Of a stretch of 35,362 bases of DNA, positions 1-7,558 are shown in pieces. The notes under the pieces are model-generated. The model had not been told where the DNA came from and did not search any database. It worked only from the letters and a program-made list of their open reading frames with translations. Made by a program: the position numbers and the translations under genes. Source of the stretch: Pseudomonas cyclaminis (GTDB lineage Bacteria; Pseudomonadota; Gammaproteobacteria; Pseudomonadales; Pseudomonadaceae); contig NZ_JADDUM010000103.1 in assembly GCF_015163715.1 (NCBI RefSeq), positions 1 to 35,362 of the forward strand, given 5' to 3'. How positions within the stretch are numbered: position 1 is the stretch's first letter; every line of letters starts with the position of its first letter.

Positions 1-249
1 AACAGCGCCTGGTGAAACTTCGCCGGTTCTTCCATCTGCGGCGCGTGGCCCAGGCCGGGAAACTCCACCAGCGTTGCGTGGGGAATCAGCTTGGCCACGT
101 TTTTGCCCAGCAACGCGTAGTTGCCCAGCGTGGCCTTGACGGCTGGCGGCGCGACATCCTTGCCGATGGCGGTGTTGTCAGCCGTGCCGATCAGCAACAG
201 GGTGGGCATCTGCAGGTTCTTGAACTCGTAGTACACCGGCTGGGTGAAG
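1..249 (-). pseudogene. alpha/beta hydrolase, 3' part (C-terminal fragment, cut off by integrated element)
   Basis: Read on the minus strand this segment encodes the C-terminal part of an alpha/beta hydrolase: TQPVYYEFKNLQMPTLLLIG, then an acid-loop region GTADNTAIGK, and near the window edge the catalytic-His motif FPGLGHAPQMEEP. The remainder lies outside the window. Its N-terminal partner, with the nucleophile motif GHSTGG, is at 12456-13196. The two parts join in frame through the 10-bp sequence CTGGGTGAAG that is present at both junctions. The catalytic triad is therefore physically split, and neither half can be active alone. The split is seen directly. The hydrolase's substrate is unknown. 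Confidence 0.9.
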
Positions 250-258
250 CTTGCGGCA
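240..258. other. attL: left recombination junction
   Basis: The 10-bp core CTGGGTGAAG (240-249) is host hydrolase sequence on its left side and element sequence on its right. TGCGGCA follows at 252-258. This is the exact reverse complement of TGCCGCA at 12447-12453 next to the right core. In the reconstructed attP the two 7-mers flank a 14-bp centre whose middle dinucleotide is GT, the predicted crossover. Confidence 0.85.
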
Positions 259-313
259 CTATGGGGAAGAACTCATAATGTCTCTACACCTCAGCATTTG
301 CAGGCACCACGTA

Positions 314-1915
314 ATGGCCACGGCCTATAGCTACATCAGGTTTAGTACAGGCAAGCAAGCTAAAGGCTCAAGCCTTGAGAGGCAAGAGGCGATGCTTGAT
401 GCTTGGGCCGAGCGTAACCCATCCTACACGCTCAACAGAACGCTGACGTTCCGTGACTTGGGTATCAGTGGGCGTAGTGGGCAGCACCTCAAGAACGGGT
501 TTGGCAAGCTCCTAGAGGCTATCGAGCAAGGCGCCATTAAGCCGGGCGATGCTGTTTTGGTTGAAGCGATTGACCGAGCAGGGCGGATGGAACCAGGCAT
601 CATGTCGGAAATCCTTATTAAGATTCTGAATAGTGGTGTGGCCTTGGTCACTCTCGATGACAATTTAATGTACACACAGGAATCTCTGCGGGGCGGTAAC
701 TACTACATCCTTGTTGGAAAGGTGCAAGCCGCCTTCAACTATTCACAGTCCCTTAGTGACAGGATGAAGGCCAGCTATAAGAGCAGGAATGTGTTAGCGG
801 CCAACGGGGTGATTCCCAAGAGGTACACGCCTGTCTGGCTTACCTCAGAGGGTGAGTTGCTGAGGGAAATTGCACCATTCATCAAGCAGGCTTTTGAGGA
901 CTACGCGGCAGGGTTGGGAGAACGTCGAATCTACGAACGCATCCTAGAGGCTGGTGGTGATAAGCATGACTGTTTTATCAAGATGGCACCTAGCACCGTC
1001 AAGCGGTGGATGAAGAACAAAACGGCCATAGGAGAATGGCAAGGCATACCAAATGTGTACCCCCAAGTTGTTGAACCTGATCTGTTCTACAGGGTGCAAA
1101 AGCGTTTGTCTGAGGGTTACGTAGAGCGCGCAGCACCAACAAAACACAAGTACACAGGGCTTGTCGTCTGTGGTGAGTGTGGAAAGAATTTCAACACGAA
1201 AAGCTACAAGAACAAGGCCAACCCGCCACCGCCCGTCATGGAATGCTCCAGCCGTGCCCGTAGAGGCTCTACAGCGTGCCCTAACAGTAAGGGAATCCCG
1301 GAAGCTGTGATCGGTGTCGCGTTCCAACTGTCTTGCTGGGACCACATCTCAAAGGCATTGCAGGGGCAAGTGCTGACGGAGAGCATGAAAAGAGAGGTTG
1401 TGATCGACGGGCTGTTATCTGAGTTGAGCGTCAAGATTGCCAAGGTTGCTAGGGCTGTCGCTGAGGTTGATGACGTTGAAGAGTTGATCTTGGCCTTGCG
1501 AGCGCTCAAAGCTGAAAAACTCTCTTTGGAAGGTGAGAAGAAAGCACTGAGCCATGAGCAGGCGACAGTCAAAGAGAAAATCCTCAACAGTGCGGAGATA
1601 ATGAAAGACCCAATGAAGGCTAACGCCTTGCTGCAATCTGTCGGCTACAGAATTGTTTGCAACTTGGACAGGACGATACACACCCCCGTTGGGATTTTCA
1701 CTTACCAGGGGTGGGGGCGGGCAGAGGATGTGCACAAGATGGTAACTCATGAAGGTGTGTTATTGAAACTCCCTGTAGAGAGGCAAACACCACGTAAGAG
1801 GAACAGCGTGAAAGTTGATGTTATGTCTGTGTTGCAAGGTAAGGTGTTTAAAGCGAATTTGGAGACACCACTTGGACATGCCCAACTCCAGTATTGTCGA
1901 AGCAATGAGGGTTGA
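314..1915 (+). CDS. Large serine recombinase / integrase
   Basis: This enzyme catalyses site-specific integration and excision through a Ser-linked intermediate. The N-terminal resolvase domain starts AYSYIRFSTGKQ, where the Ser of RFS is the predicted nucleophile, and it continues with the EAIDRAGR arginine motif. A recombinase domain follows, then a zinc ribbon (CGECGKNF ... MECSS ... ACPN) around residues 285-325, and a coiled-coil-like Leu/Lys/Glu stretch around residues 390-440, as in phiC31/Bxb1-type integrases. The length of about 533 aa is normal for the class. An ATG at 278 would add 12 residues that do not look like protein. I chose 314 because family members begin just before the AYSYIRFS motif, but the ribosome binding site does not decide it. 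The gene abuts attL, as expected for the integrase of this element. Confidence 0.93.
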   Translation: MATAYSYIRFSTGKQAKGSSLERQEAMLDAWAERNPSYTLNRTLTFRDLGISGRSGQHLKNGFGKLLEAIEQGAIKPGDAVLVEAIDRAGRMEPGIMSEILIKILNSGVALVTLDDNLMYTQESLRGGNYYILVGKVQAAFNYSQSLSDRMKASYKSRNVLAANGVIPKRYTPVWLTSEGELLREIAPFIKQAFEDYAAGLGERRIYERILEAGGDKHDCFIKMAPSTVKRWMKNKTAIGEWQGIPNVYPQVVEPDLFYRVQKRLSEGYVERAAPTKHKYTGLVVCGECGKNFNTKSYKNKANPPPPVMECSSRARRGSTACPNSKGIPEAVIGVAFQLSCWDHISKALQGQVLTESMKREVVIDGLLSELSVKIAKVARAVAEVDDVEELILALRALKAEKLSLEGEKKALSHEQATVKEKILNSAEIMKDPMKANALLQSVGYRIVCNLDRTIHTPVGIFTYQGWGRAEDVHKMVTHEGVLLKLPVERQTPRKRNSVKVDVMSVLQGKVFKANLETPLGHAQLQYCRSNEG

Positions 1916-1960
1916 GTTTGAAAATACGCCTATTATTGAATTTGGCTGAGGGTTGACGAG

Positions 1961-2485
1961 ATGGCAACAGACGTAGTTAGTACCGTAGTCAGTATCCCCA
2001 TCTACACCAATGTGACGTTCTACCTCAGTATTGCAGCTGCGATGGTGAGTATCGCTACCTTCGTTGTCGGCTACACACAGATGAAAATCGCAAGTGCTAA
2101 GGTTAAGTTAGACTTGTACAACAAGCGATTCAACATCTTCTTAGTAACTGTCGAATACTACTTTGCGTCCTACGGAAAAACGGATGAAGACATGAAAGAA
2201 AAATCCAGAGACTTCGTTAAAGGCTGCCGGGAGGCAAAGTTCTTGTTTGATAAGGATGATGGAGTTTACGATACTCTGATGAGAATCATGGGCCATGGGA
2301 GTAAGATTCAGGCGTATGAGGATGCAGCCTCTGGTGCTACACCCAACGTGTGCGATGACGCCAGGCGCATAATGCACGAAAGTAGCGTTAACGCTCGTTC
2401 GGACTTTGATAAAGACCTCCATACTTTAGAGGACCAACTAACGAAATATATTACGTTCAAAACCGTTACGGGCTGGCGGGGGTAG
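1961..2485 (+). CDS. Membrane-anchored protein of unknown function
   Basis: This is a 174-aa protein with one strongly hydrophobic segment at about residues 18-41 (FYLSIAAAMVSIATFVVGY). It is followed by a charged, probably cytoplasmic helical region beginning KVKLDLYNKRFNIFLVTVEY. The pattern of one TM helix plus an L-D-L-Y-x-K-R-F-type amphipathic helix is seen in many uncharacterised bacterial membrane proteins, and I do not recognise a named family. It starts 45 bp after the integrase stop with a GAGGG-like binding site and reads in the same direction, so cotranscription is likely. As cargo next to the integrase, a role in phage exclusion or superinfection is possible but unproven. Confidence 0.7.
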   Translation: MATDVVSTVVSIPIYTNVTFYLSIAAAMVSIATFVVGYTQMKIASAKVKLDLYNKRFNIFLVTVEYYFASYGKTDEDMKEKSRDFVKGCREAKFLFDKDDGVYDTLMRIMGHGSKIQAYEDAASGATPNVCDDARRIMHESSVNARSDFDKDLHTLEDQLTKYITFKTVTGWRG

Positions 2486-2608
2486 GATATTGGCGTGCAT
2501 AGGCGGACTTTCTAACTCAGTGTCTGGAGTAAGTTTAAGCGTATAAAGGAAAGAGTAGCGGCTGGGTTAAGCTCTGCGACCTGAGAGCTGTCAAAAAATG
2601 CAGGCAAC

Positions 2609-3301
2609 ATGCCTATAATTACTACTGGACGATTAGCAACGATGAGCGCAGAAGACTTTAGGAAAGCAATGGATGCTGATGATGGATTCAAGAACAAAAG
2701 ACGAAACTTGTTCTTGCTCTCTATCTTGCTCATTGCAATTGTAGTAAGCGGTGCCGACATAAAAGAGGCTAACAGCCTAATCTTCAAAATCGAGTTTACC
2801 GATCATGAAAACCTGAAATGGCTTCTGATCGCAGGCATTTTCTACAGCATTTTGCGTTACTACGCATATTCCGAAACCTACCGAGACAAACTTGTTGAGC
2901 AGTGGTCTAGTAAATTGATGAGCGATAGGGCTGTGTATTACTACTCAGAGTATTCAGAGGAAGTTGGGGGGCTGCTAGAAAAGGCTGTGGATGTTTATGG
3001 TGGCGATGAGCCGGGCTTAATAAGCGTAGTGTATAGAAGAACGGGATTGTTCAAGCGTGTTATTGTGTACCCTTCTGTGGAGGTGCATGGGGAGGACGGG
3101 CCGCAGCACGTCTCAAGGCTTATCGACCTTAACAACTATAACGAAAATTGGAAGCGCAGAGACTTTATGCTTCTTCTTTGGATCGAACTAAAGTATAGGT
3201 TAAATGCTTGGGTGGCACATAGGGAAACGCTTGATCTTGTAGCACCTTACGTATTGGCCGCTGGTGCCCTAGCTGCCTTTTTCTACAAACAACTCTGCTA
3301 A
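2609..3301 (+). CDS. Three-TM membrane protein of unknown function
   Basis: This is a 230-aa protein with two hydrophobic segments near the N terminus (NLFLLSILLIAIVVSGA, about 33-50, and WLLIAGIFYSILRYYAY, about 71-88). A soluble central region rich in aromatic and charged residues follows, and a C-terminal hydrophobic segment (PYVLAAGALAAFFY) lies before the last four residues. The start could also be the ATG at 2642 (MSAEDFRKAM). Neither start has a strong Shine-Dalgarno sequence. The gene follows the single-TM protein on the same strand. I recognise no family. Composition is AT-rich like the rest of the element. Confidence 0.65.
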   Translation: MPIITTGRLATMSAEDFRKAMDADDGFKNKRRNLFLLSILLIAIVVSGADIKEANSLIFKIEFTDHENLKWLLIAGIFYSILRYYAYSETYRDKLVEQWSSKLMSDRAVYYYSEYSEEVGGLLEKAVDVYGGDEPGLISVVYRRTGLFKRVIVYPSVEVHGEDGPQHVSRLIDLNNYNENWKRRDFMLLLWIELKYRLNAWVAHRETLDLVAPYVLAAGALAAFFYKQLC

Positions 3302-3444
3302 AAGTATCAGCCTGCTTTCATTGCGGGGGCTAGTTTTATGGAGCATTTCTCAGGCATAACCCAAATCCCGCGCCGCGAGGGTCGAGCAACTTTGATGCTC
3401 ACTTGATTTCTGGTTTGGAAAAGCCATGATGGTCGCAAGCTCCC

Positions 3445-3460
3445 CCGGCAAAGCCGGTTT
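3445..3460 (+). terminator. Possible rho-independent terminator of the plus-strand arm
   Basis: A perfect CCGGC-AAA-GCCGG hairpin is followed by TTT. It lies about 145 bp downstream of the last plus-strand gene of the element. The T tract is short, so termination strength is uncertain. Confidence 0.4.
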
Positions 3461-3759
3461 CAAGCGAGGGGTACTCAATGACTCGCGAGCATGCCAAAGG
3501 AAAAGCTGACTAATCTCAAAATAACGAGAGTGGTTATCAACTGCGTGGGATGCGGCTGGGGAGAGTGTTGTGGTGTTGGGTGATGTTGCCGGGTAACACT
3601 GGGTTGGCACGTACCCTTGAGGGTGGGCACGCTTGAAAGGATCAACCTTGGAAGGGAGCGAGACGTGTGGCTCCGCACACAGAGACGTGGCCTGTCATGC
3701 TGTCGCATGGGCTGGGTGATACGTGGTAGCCAACGGCTGGAGGGTTGGAATCTTGCAAG

Positions 3760-3850
3760 AAATCTGCATTGTAATGTGGCTGGAGGCCACGTAATACGTG
3801 GGGTTGGGGCGGATACGTGCGTTACACTTGGGCTCCTACCTCATGGCGTG
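3760..3850. repeat. Diverged ~90-bp repeat, copy A
   Basis: This copy aligns with 5633-5724 through shared blocks: AAATCTGCA at the left end, TGGCTG shortly after, then GCGTTACACT versus GCGTAACACT, and CTCCTACCT followed by GGCGTG at the right end. Each copy lies immediately downstream of the stop codon of a minus-strand gene, the tyrosine recombinase here and the HNH protein for copy B. It could be a shared 3' UTR, a processing or termination element, or a recombinase substrate. Confidence 0.6.
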
Positions 3851-3912
3851 CTCACCTGTAGGCTGGCTACAGGGGCTGGCAAACCTTCCAGGCTCATGCA
3901 CTCAGCAGGCCG

Positions 3913-4467
3913 TTAGAACACGAATTCATGGTAGGTCGCGTCCACTTCGGCTTGGGTGATGCCGATGTACGCCATTGTGACGGCAGGGCTTGAGTGGTTC
4001 AGCACCTTGCAAATCTTTTCAATTGAAACGCCGCCGTTGTACATCAGCCAGCCGCGAGTCTTACGCATTGAGTGGGTGCCCAGTTGAAGGCTCATCTCAT
4101 CACCAACGGCCTTGAAGGCGTTAGCCACGGCCACACGACTTACGGCCTTGCCCTTTGCACGATTGCTGTCTACTTCGAACAGGAACGTATGCGAGGTGTG
4201 AGCCACCTTCCTGCGCGATACGATTGCTTTGGCAGAACTGTTCAAGTCGATTGAGCGAATCTTGCCGGTCTTGCCTTCCTTGATTACCAGCTTGTCACCT
4301 TGAACGTCTTCAAAGGTCAGGCTGAGCAAGTCGCTGATACGGAGAGCGGTGTTCACGCCAAAACGCCAGATGTCTGCATACAGGGTGTTGCCTCTCGCAT
4401 TCTTGGTCAGCTTGCGGGAGATGGTTTCTGCTTCGCCTTCTGTCTTGACCGCTTCTACGATGTTCAT
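3913..4467 (-). CDS. Minimal tyrosine recombinase (catalytic domain only)
   Basis: This is a 184-aa phage-integrase-family protein with the complete catalytic set visible: R43 (TALRISDLL), K66 (EGKTGK), H132 and R135 (THSMRKTRG), H158 (VLNHSSPAV) and nucleophile Y167 (TMAYIGI). The usual N-terminal SAM-like core-binding domain is absent, so the protein is about half the length of XerC or lambda-type integrases. Short versions like this occur in some phages. ATG at 4467 is preferred to GTG at 4479 because a GGAG lies about 11 nt upstream of the ATG. The serine integrase explains element insertion, so this enzyme may have another job such as multimer resolution, inversion or replication-linked recombination. 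Three TGTTAAYTAG motifs sit at its 5' end. Confidence 0.88.
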   Translation of the reverse strand: MNIVEAVKTEGEAETISRKLTKNARGNTLYADIWRFGVNTALRISDLLSLTFEDVQGDKLVIKEGKTGKIRSIDLNSSAKAIVSRRKVAHTSHTFLFEVDSNRAKGKAVSRVAVANAFKAVGDEMSLQLGTHSMRKTRGWLMYNGGVSIEKICKVLNHSSPAVTMAYIGITQAEVDATYHEFVF

Positions 4468-4468
4468 C

Positions 4469-4586
4469 CTAGTTAACACTCCGTATCAGATTTGCACGAT
4501 GTGTTAATTAGATCATGGCGATAGCGGGTACGTCCAGTGTTTCTGTGGCTTGGCTTATTTACACAATACCATTCTGTTAATTAGAT
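4469..4586. promoter_or_regulatory. Cluster of three TGTTAAYTAG motifs (candidate recombinase or repressor sites)
   Basis: TGTTAATTAGAT occurs on the plus strand at 4502-4513 and 4575-4586, with starts 73 bp apart. TGTTAACTAG occurs on the minus strand at 4469-4478, immediately upstream of the tyrosine-recombinase start codon. The arrangement fits autoregulatory operators or recombinase arm/core sites. No function is known. Confidence 0.5.
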
Positions 4587-4619
4587 GGGATGGGAAGGCA
4601 GGGCCCTCCCGCGCTTGAG

Positions 4620-4757
4620 CTACTTTTTCTTCTTGCCGCCCGAGGGCTTCTTGGGTGGCGGCTTGTCTTTTTCCTTTACCGTCTCCCTTGGCCTCTTCTC
4701 GGCTTCTTCCTTAGTCACGTATTCACCAGTGACCGCATCACGGTATCTCGTCGGCAT
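4620..4757 (-). CDS. Small basic protein (45 aa)
   Basis: An ATG preceded by a near-ideal AAGGAG six bases upstream opens a 45-codon frame. It encodes MPTRYRDAVTGEYVTKEEAE followed by a Lys/Pro/Gly-rich tail ending in KKKK. The N-terminal pattern Y-R-D-x-x-T-G-x-Y-V resembles small uncharacterised proteins common in Pseudomonas and its phages. The strong ribosome binding site and the charged composition argue for a real gene. It lies upstream of the tyrosine recombinase on the same strand, with the TGTTAAYTAG cluster between them. The function is unknown. A nucleic-acid-binding role is possible from the charge alone. Confidence 0.7.
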   Translation of the reverse strand: MPTRYRDAVTGEYVTKEEAEKRPRETVKEKDKPPPKKPSGGKKKK

Positions 4758-5731
4758 ATCAGCTCCTTGGTAGTGCGTCGCCACACCAGCGACTGAATCG
4801 AGGCTAGTTCAGGGAGGCGGGTTAGCAAGGTCGAAGAAACGAGTTTTCACGGGCTGAGCTTGGCCGTTCGTCGGGGCTAACGCTCCGTTTCTCGGATTTT
4901 CAAAACTATTATTGGAGAGAGAGAAAGCGTCCGGCTTAGCACGCCAGGGAAACCCGAAACTGGCTCAACTGGACAAATCGCCCTTTTATGAATCCTCACT
5001 CATGGCTGTAGGCCATACAGGACGGGGCTTTCAAGGGATTGCCCTGCGGCAGACGTAAAACCACCATTCGTATGGTGAAAGAAACTCTTATAACCAAGCG
5101 CTTATAAAATCTTTATAAAAAGTTACTAAAAGGCATATGGTGGTGGTTTCGAGGGTGTTTTTTGAGGTTAATATGTGCTGTAAAAGGACGTTTTGAAGTG
5201 TATTACTGCTAAGAGCTAACGCTCTTTGGTTGATTACCCTTCAATCGTACCGATTGGGAGAATCTTCTCCGGGGGGTGTCATCACGTTATAACAAAAAAT
5301 CATAAAAAACTAATTACATATAAATACTTGGATGTATAACTCTCTGTCGTAGACGACAGGGAAGGGCATTCGCTGGCGCTCACTTCAAGCAAAGTCAAGA
5401 TCAGAGGCTTTCGTTTTGTAGTGACGGTCGTGTGTAAAGGCTGGGTGTCAGGACTGGCGGCGGTGGTGCGTATACCGTTGCTCCGCAGGGGCAATGCCTT
5501 CGGAGCCTAAGCCGACGACAAGCGTCAGCTTATAGCATAAAGTCTTTTTGTCAAGGCTTTTCTACGGTATTTTTAGGTTTGTCAAGTGCCGTTTGTCCGC
5601 AGGACGAGGGGGCACCCATTGTGCTGTGCACAAAATCTGCACTGGAAAATGGCTGAAAGCCTTATGGGGCGTGGCTTGGAGGGCAGAGTAAGCGTAACAC
5701 TCGTACTCCTACCTGTGGGGCGTGTTGCGCG
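4758..5731. other. Palindrome-rich non-coding region (candidate origin/regulatory region)
   Basis: No credible gene is seen in 974 bp. The region has many short perfect inverted repeats: CACCAT/ATGGTG (5062-5077), AAGAGC-TAAC-GCTCTT (5211-5226), GGAGAA-TC-TTCTCC (5257-5270), CTGTCGT/ACGACAG (about 5344-5359), GTCC-GCA-GGAC (5595-5605) and TTGTGC-TGT-GCACAA (5619-5633). An AT-rich block at about 5085-5125 has CTTATAA at 5087 and 5101 and TTTATAA at 5112. AAACCACC near 5058 is mirrored by GGTGGTTT near 5140. A replication origin or a terminator/attenuator cluster would both fit. Confidence 0.5.
5633..5724. repeat. Diverged ~90-bp repeat, copy B
   Basis: This copy is partner to 3760-3850, sharing AAATCTGCA, TGGCTG, GCGTWACACT and CTCCTACCT...GGCGTG blocks in the same order. 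It lies directly downstream of the HNH gene's stop codon in the transcription direction of that gene. Confidence 0.6.
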
Positions 5732-6868
5732 TCAGAATGGTGACTCTTGGCAGGTTGCGGCCTGAGCAACTTCCCACTTCGATGTGAGCATCACTCTGCC
5801 GGCGTGGTCCTGCATCCAGAACCCTTGGTGTTCTTCGATGGTGTGGAAGTCGAAGCCTGTACCGTAACGAACGCGGAATACCAGCGTGTTTTCGAGGATC
5901 AGCTTTTCGATGGTCGATTGCACCAGAGTTTTGCCGTGGAGCAGGTTGAACAATGTCTTCCCGTGCTCGCTGGTGAACAATGATTGAGGCGCGTGCTTCT
6001 GGGTCGCCAAAGCTGCTGTGAGGCTGTCAGCGATGGTTGCGAACTCTGGGCGATACTTGGTCATGCGGCCAAGCTCGGAGGCAAGCACGTCAGCCAGGGG
6101 CGCTGCTGGGGCGAAGTAGATTGGCATTGTGCTCTCGCCCTTGATGATCTCAAGCGCTTGTTTCATCTGGCGACCAGTTAGACCGTTGATGAATTCAACG
6201 CTCTTGAGTAGATCGGCGTGTGTGTCATTGCACGGGTTGAACATCATCAGCACTTGAGTCAGGTCGGCTTTGCGGGTGGACTTCACTGGCTTGACGGCCT
6301 TGGCTTCTTTTAGCATGAACGCTTCGCCGTGGAGTTCGATCAGCAATTGCTTGATTGTCTCGTGTGGCGTGGTGGGGGTGATCAGAAAGCGCGGGTCGGC
6401 CTCTGTCATGTCTGCGCCTTCACCGAATCCGAAGTGTGTGCTGCCGTGGGCACGGTTCATGGAGGTTGGAGCGATGACCAGATTGGCGAGGTTGAAGAAC
6501 CCTCCCTTGGAGGCCGGGAGGATGTGGCTGAGTTCGTAAACACGGCCAGCGTCACCGTTGAATGCTGCGCATTGCTTGTCCAACTTGCTCAGGGCTAGGT
6601 ACTCACCTGCATTGTAAGGTGATGCCTGCACTGTACCGGCACGGCCAAGGTGGTTGCAAAGCTTGGTCCAGAAGCTGCCATCCATATAATCAATCGCTGT
6701 CTTGACTACTCTAGGTGACTTCTTTTTATCGGCCTTGCGGTGGGTAGCGACTCTACACGCTGTGGAGCAGTATTTCACTGTGGCCTGCTTGCGGCAGTTG
6801 GTGGCCTTGCAGGTGTTCGCTTTGCGGGTGTTCTTCTTAACAGTTGGCGTGGTGGTTCTGGTGGTCAT
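5732..6868 (-). CDS. HNH-type protein with N-terminal zinc knuckle
   Basis: This is a 378-aa protein. Residues 20-38 form C-x4-C-x8-C-x3-C (CKATNC ... YCSTAC), a small zinc knuckle in a Lys/Arg/Thr-rich tail. Residues 112-142 carry an HNH-like core, ELSHILPASKGG-FFNLANLVIAP-MNRAHG, with H115, N126 or N129 and N138 as candidate metal or catalytic residues. The remaining C-terminal 230 residues are unrecognised. The start at 6868 has AGGAG nine bases upstream and overlaps the 3' end of the preceding 71-aa gene by 32 bp, so the two are probably translated from one message. A DNA nicking or cleaving role, or use as a structural DNA-binding fold, is inferred from the HNH motif only. Confidence 0.75.
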   Translation of the reverse strand: MTTRTTTPTVKKNTRKANTCKATNCRKQATVKYCSTACRVATHRKADKKKSPRVVKTAIDYMDGSFWTKLCNHLGRAGTVQASPYNAGEYLALSKLDKQCAAFNGDAGRVYELSHILPASKGGFFNLANLVIAPTSMNRAHGSTHFGFGEGADMTEADPRFLITPTTPHETIKQLLIELHGEAFMLKEAKAVKPVKSTRKADLTQVLMMFNPCNDTHADLLKSVEFINGLTGRQMKQALEIIKGESTMPIYFAPAAPLADVLASELGRMTKYRPEFATIADSLTAALATQKHAPQSLFTSEHGKTLFNLLHGKTLVQSTIEKLILENTLVFRVRYGTGFDFHTIEEHQGFWMQDHAGRVMLTSKWEVAQAATCQESPF

Positions 6869-7052
6869 CGGTGTTTGCTCCTCTTGGGATTGCGGAAGGG
6901 GTGTGTACTTGGGTGTTACTGGTCGCGTAGGCGAATTTGCAGGCGCTGGAACAGAAGGGTTTCAACCTGTGAACTAGGAAGTCTTGGCCGCAATGACGGC
7001 ATGTGCATGTCTTGGATGCTCCGCCACGTGGGCGCTTGTTAAGAACGGACAT
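6837..7052 (-). CDS. Small zinc-knuckle protein (71 aa)
   Basis: The start MSVLNKRPRGG is chosen over longer in-frame starts because GGAG lies eight bases upstream of ATG 7052. The protein has CRHCGQDF...PFCSSACKFAY, i.e. C18-x2-C21-x12-C34-x3-C38. This is the same knuckle type as in the downstream HNH protein and in the 56-aa protein at 11712. The tail is polar, rich in Asn, Thr and His. The gene overlaps the HNH start by 32 bp. It could be a small DNA- or RNA-binding regulator. No function is known. Confidence 0.7.
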   Translation of the reverse strand: MSVLNKRPRGGASKTCTCRHCGQDFLVHRLKPFCSSACKFAYATSNTQVHTPSAIPRGANTDDHQNHHANC

Positions 7053-7312
7053 AGGAAATTCTCCATTTAATGGTGTGAGGGTGTTTTTGCTTGGGGGTGT
7101 TCCGGGGGGTATTGACAGGAGCGGTGCTAACATTGCGTCAACACAAAAAGTTTATTTCCTGCTTGTATAAATATTGTCTCACGGAATTCTCACATGTCTA
7201 CCCCCTTGAGTTAGATAGACTAAAAGTAGCTGTATTATTTACTCTTGCGAATTGCGATTGCTGAGAGTTTTTAATTAAAGCAAGAACCATCTAAGGCGGG
7301 TTTGCTGTTTTG

Positions 7313-7540
7313 TCAACTTCCATACTTCTGTCGCAAAATTCGGCTAGTGGCTTCTAGGGGTGTTTCGGGTTTTATATTCTTCTGCACACTCACATTGGCC
7401 TTGGCCTTCTTGACAGACTCAACTGTCACGGCTTCGCCAGCTTGGAGAATCTGGAAGATAACCTCCCCGGCGTAAAGGTCAGTTATTCCCAAGGTTTCGC
7501 GTAGTGCCTCGATTGCGATAGGGTCGTATGTCTTGCTCAT
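7313..7540 (-). CDS. Small phage-type protein (75 aa)
   Basis: It begins MSKTYDPIAIEALRETLGIT with GGAG eight bases upstream. The sequence is predicted mostly helical with no Cys, TM or catalytic motif. It sits in the string of small minus-strand ORFs between the tape-measure-like gene and the HNH gene. A gap of about 260 bp without a gene (7053-7312) separates it from the downstream zinc-knuckle gene and may hold that gene's promoter. I do not recognise a family. Confidence 0.6.
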   Translation of the reverse strand: MSKTYDPIAIEALRETLGITDLYAGEVIFQILQAGEAVTVESVKKAKANVSVQKNIKPETPLEATSRILRQKYGS

Positions 7541-7558
7541 TGTGGAATCTCCAGCTGA

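Larger units (their letters stand above)
3302..3912. other. Convergent intergenic region without a credible gene
   Basis: This 611-bp region lies between the plus-strand membrane protein and the minus-strand tyrosine recombinase. The open frames here lack ribosome binding sites and sensible protein composition. It holds a GAGCA/TGCTC hairpin (3384-3400), a terminator-like hairpin at 3445-3460, several short ACGTGG-type repeats between about 3660 and 3815, and one copy of a diverged repeat shared with 5633-5724. Confidence 0.6.

Noticed and set aside
12..278. Plus-strand open frame of 88 codons at the left end
   Set aside because: It is antisense to the C-terminal hydrolase fragment, which explains the codon use; no ribosome binding site.
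3660..3815. CRISPR array, because of the repeated ACGTGG motifs
   Set aside because: The repeats are only 5-7 bp, irregularly spaced and not followed by unique spacers of constant length; no cas genes.
3475..3916. Open frames on both strands in the convergent region (3475-3708 minus, 3617-3916 plus)
   Set aside because: Protein composition is not credible (repeats of Arg, Trp, His), there is no ribosome binding site, and the region is covered by repeats and hairpins.
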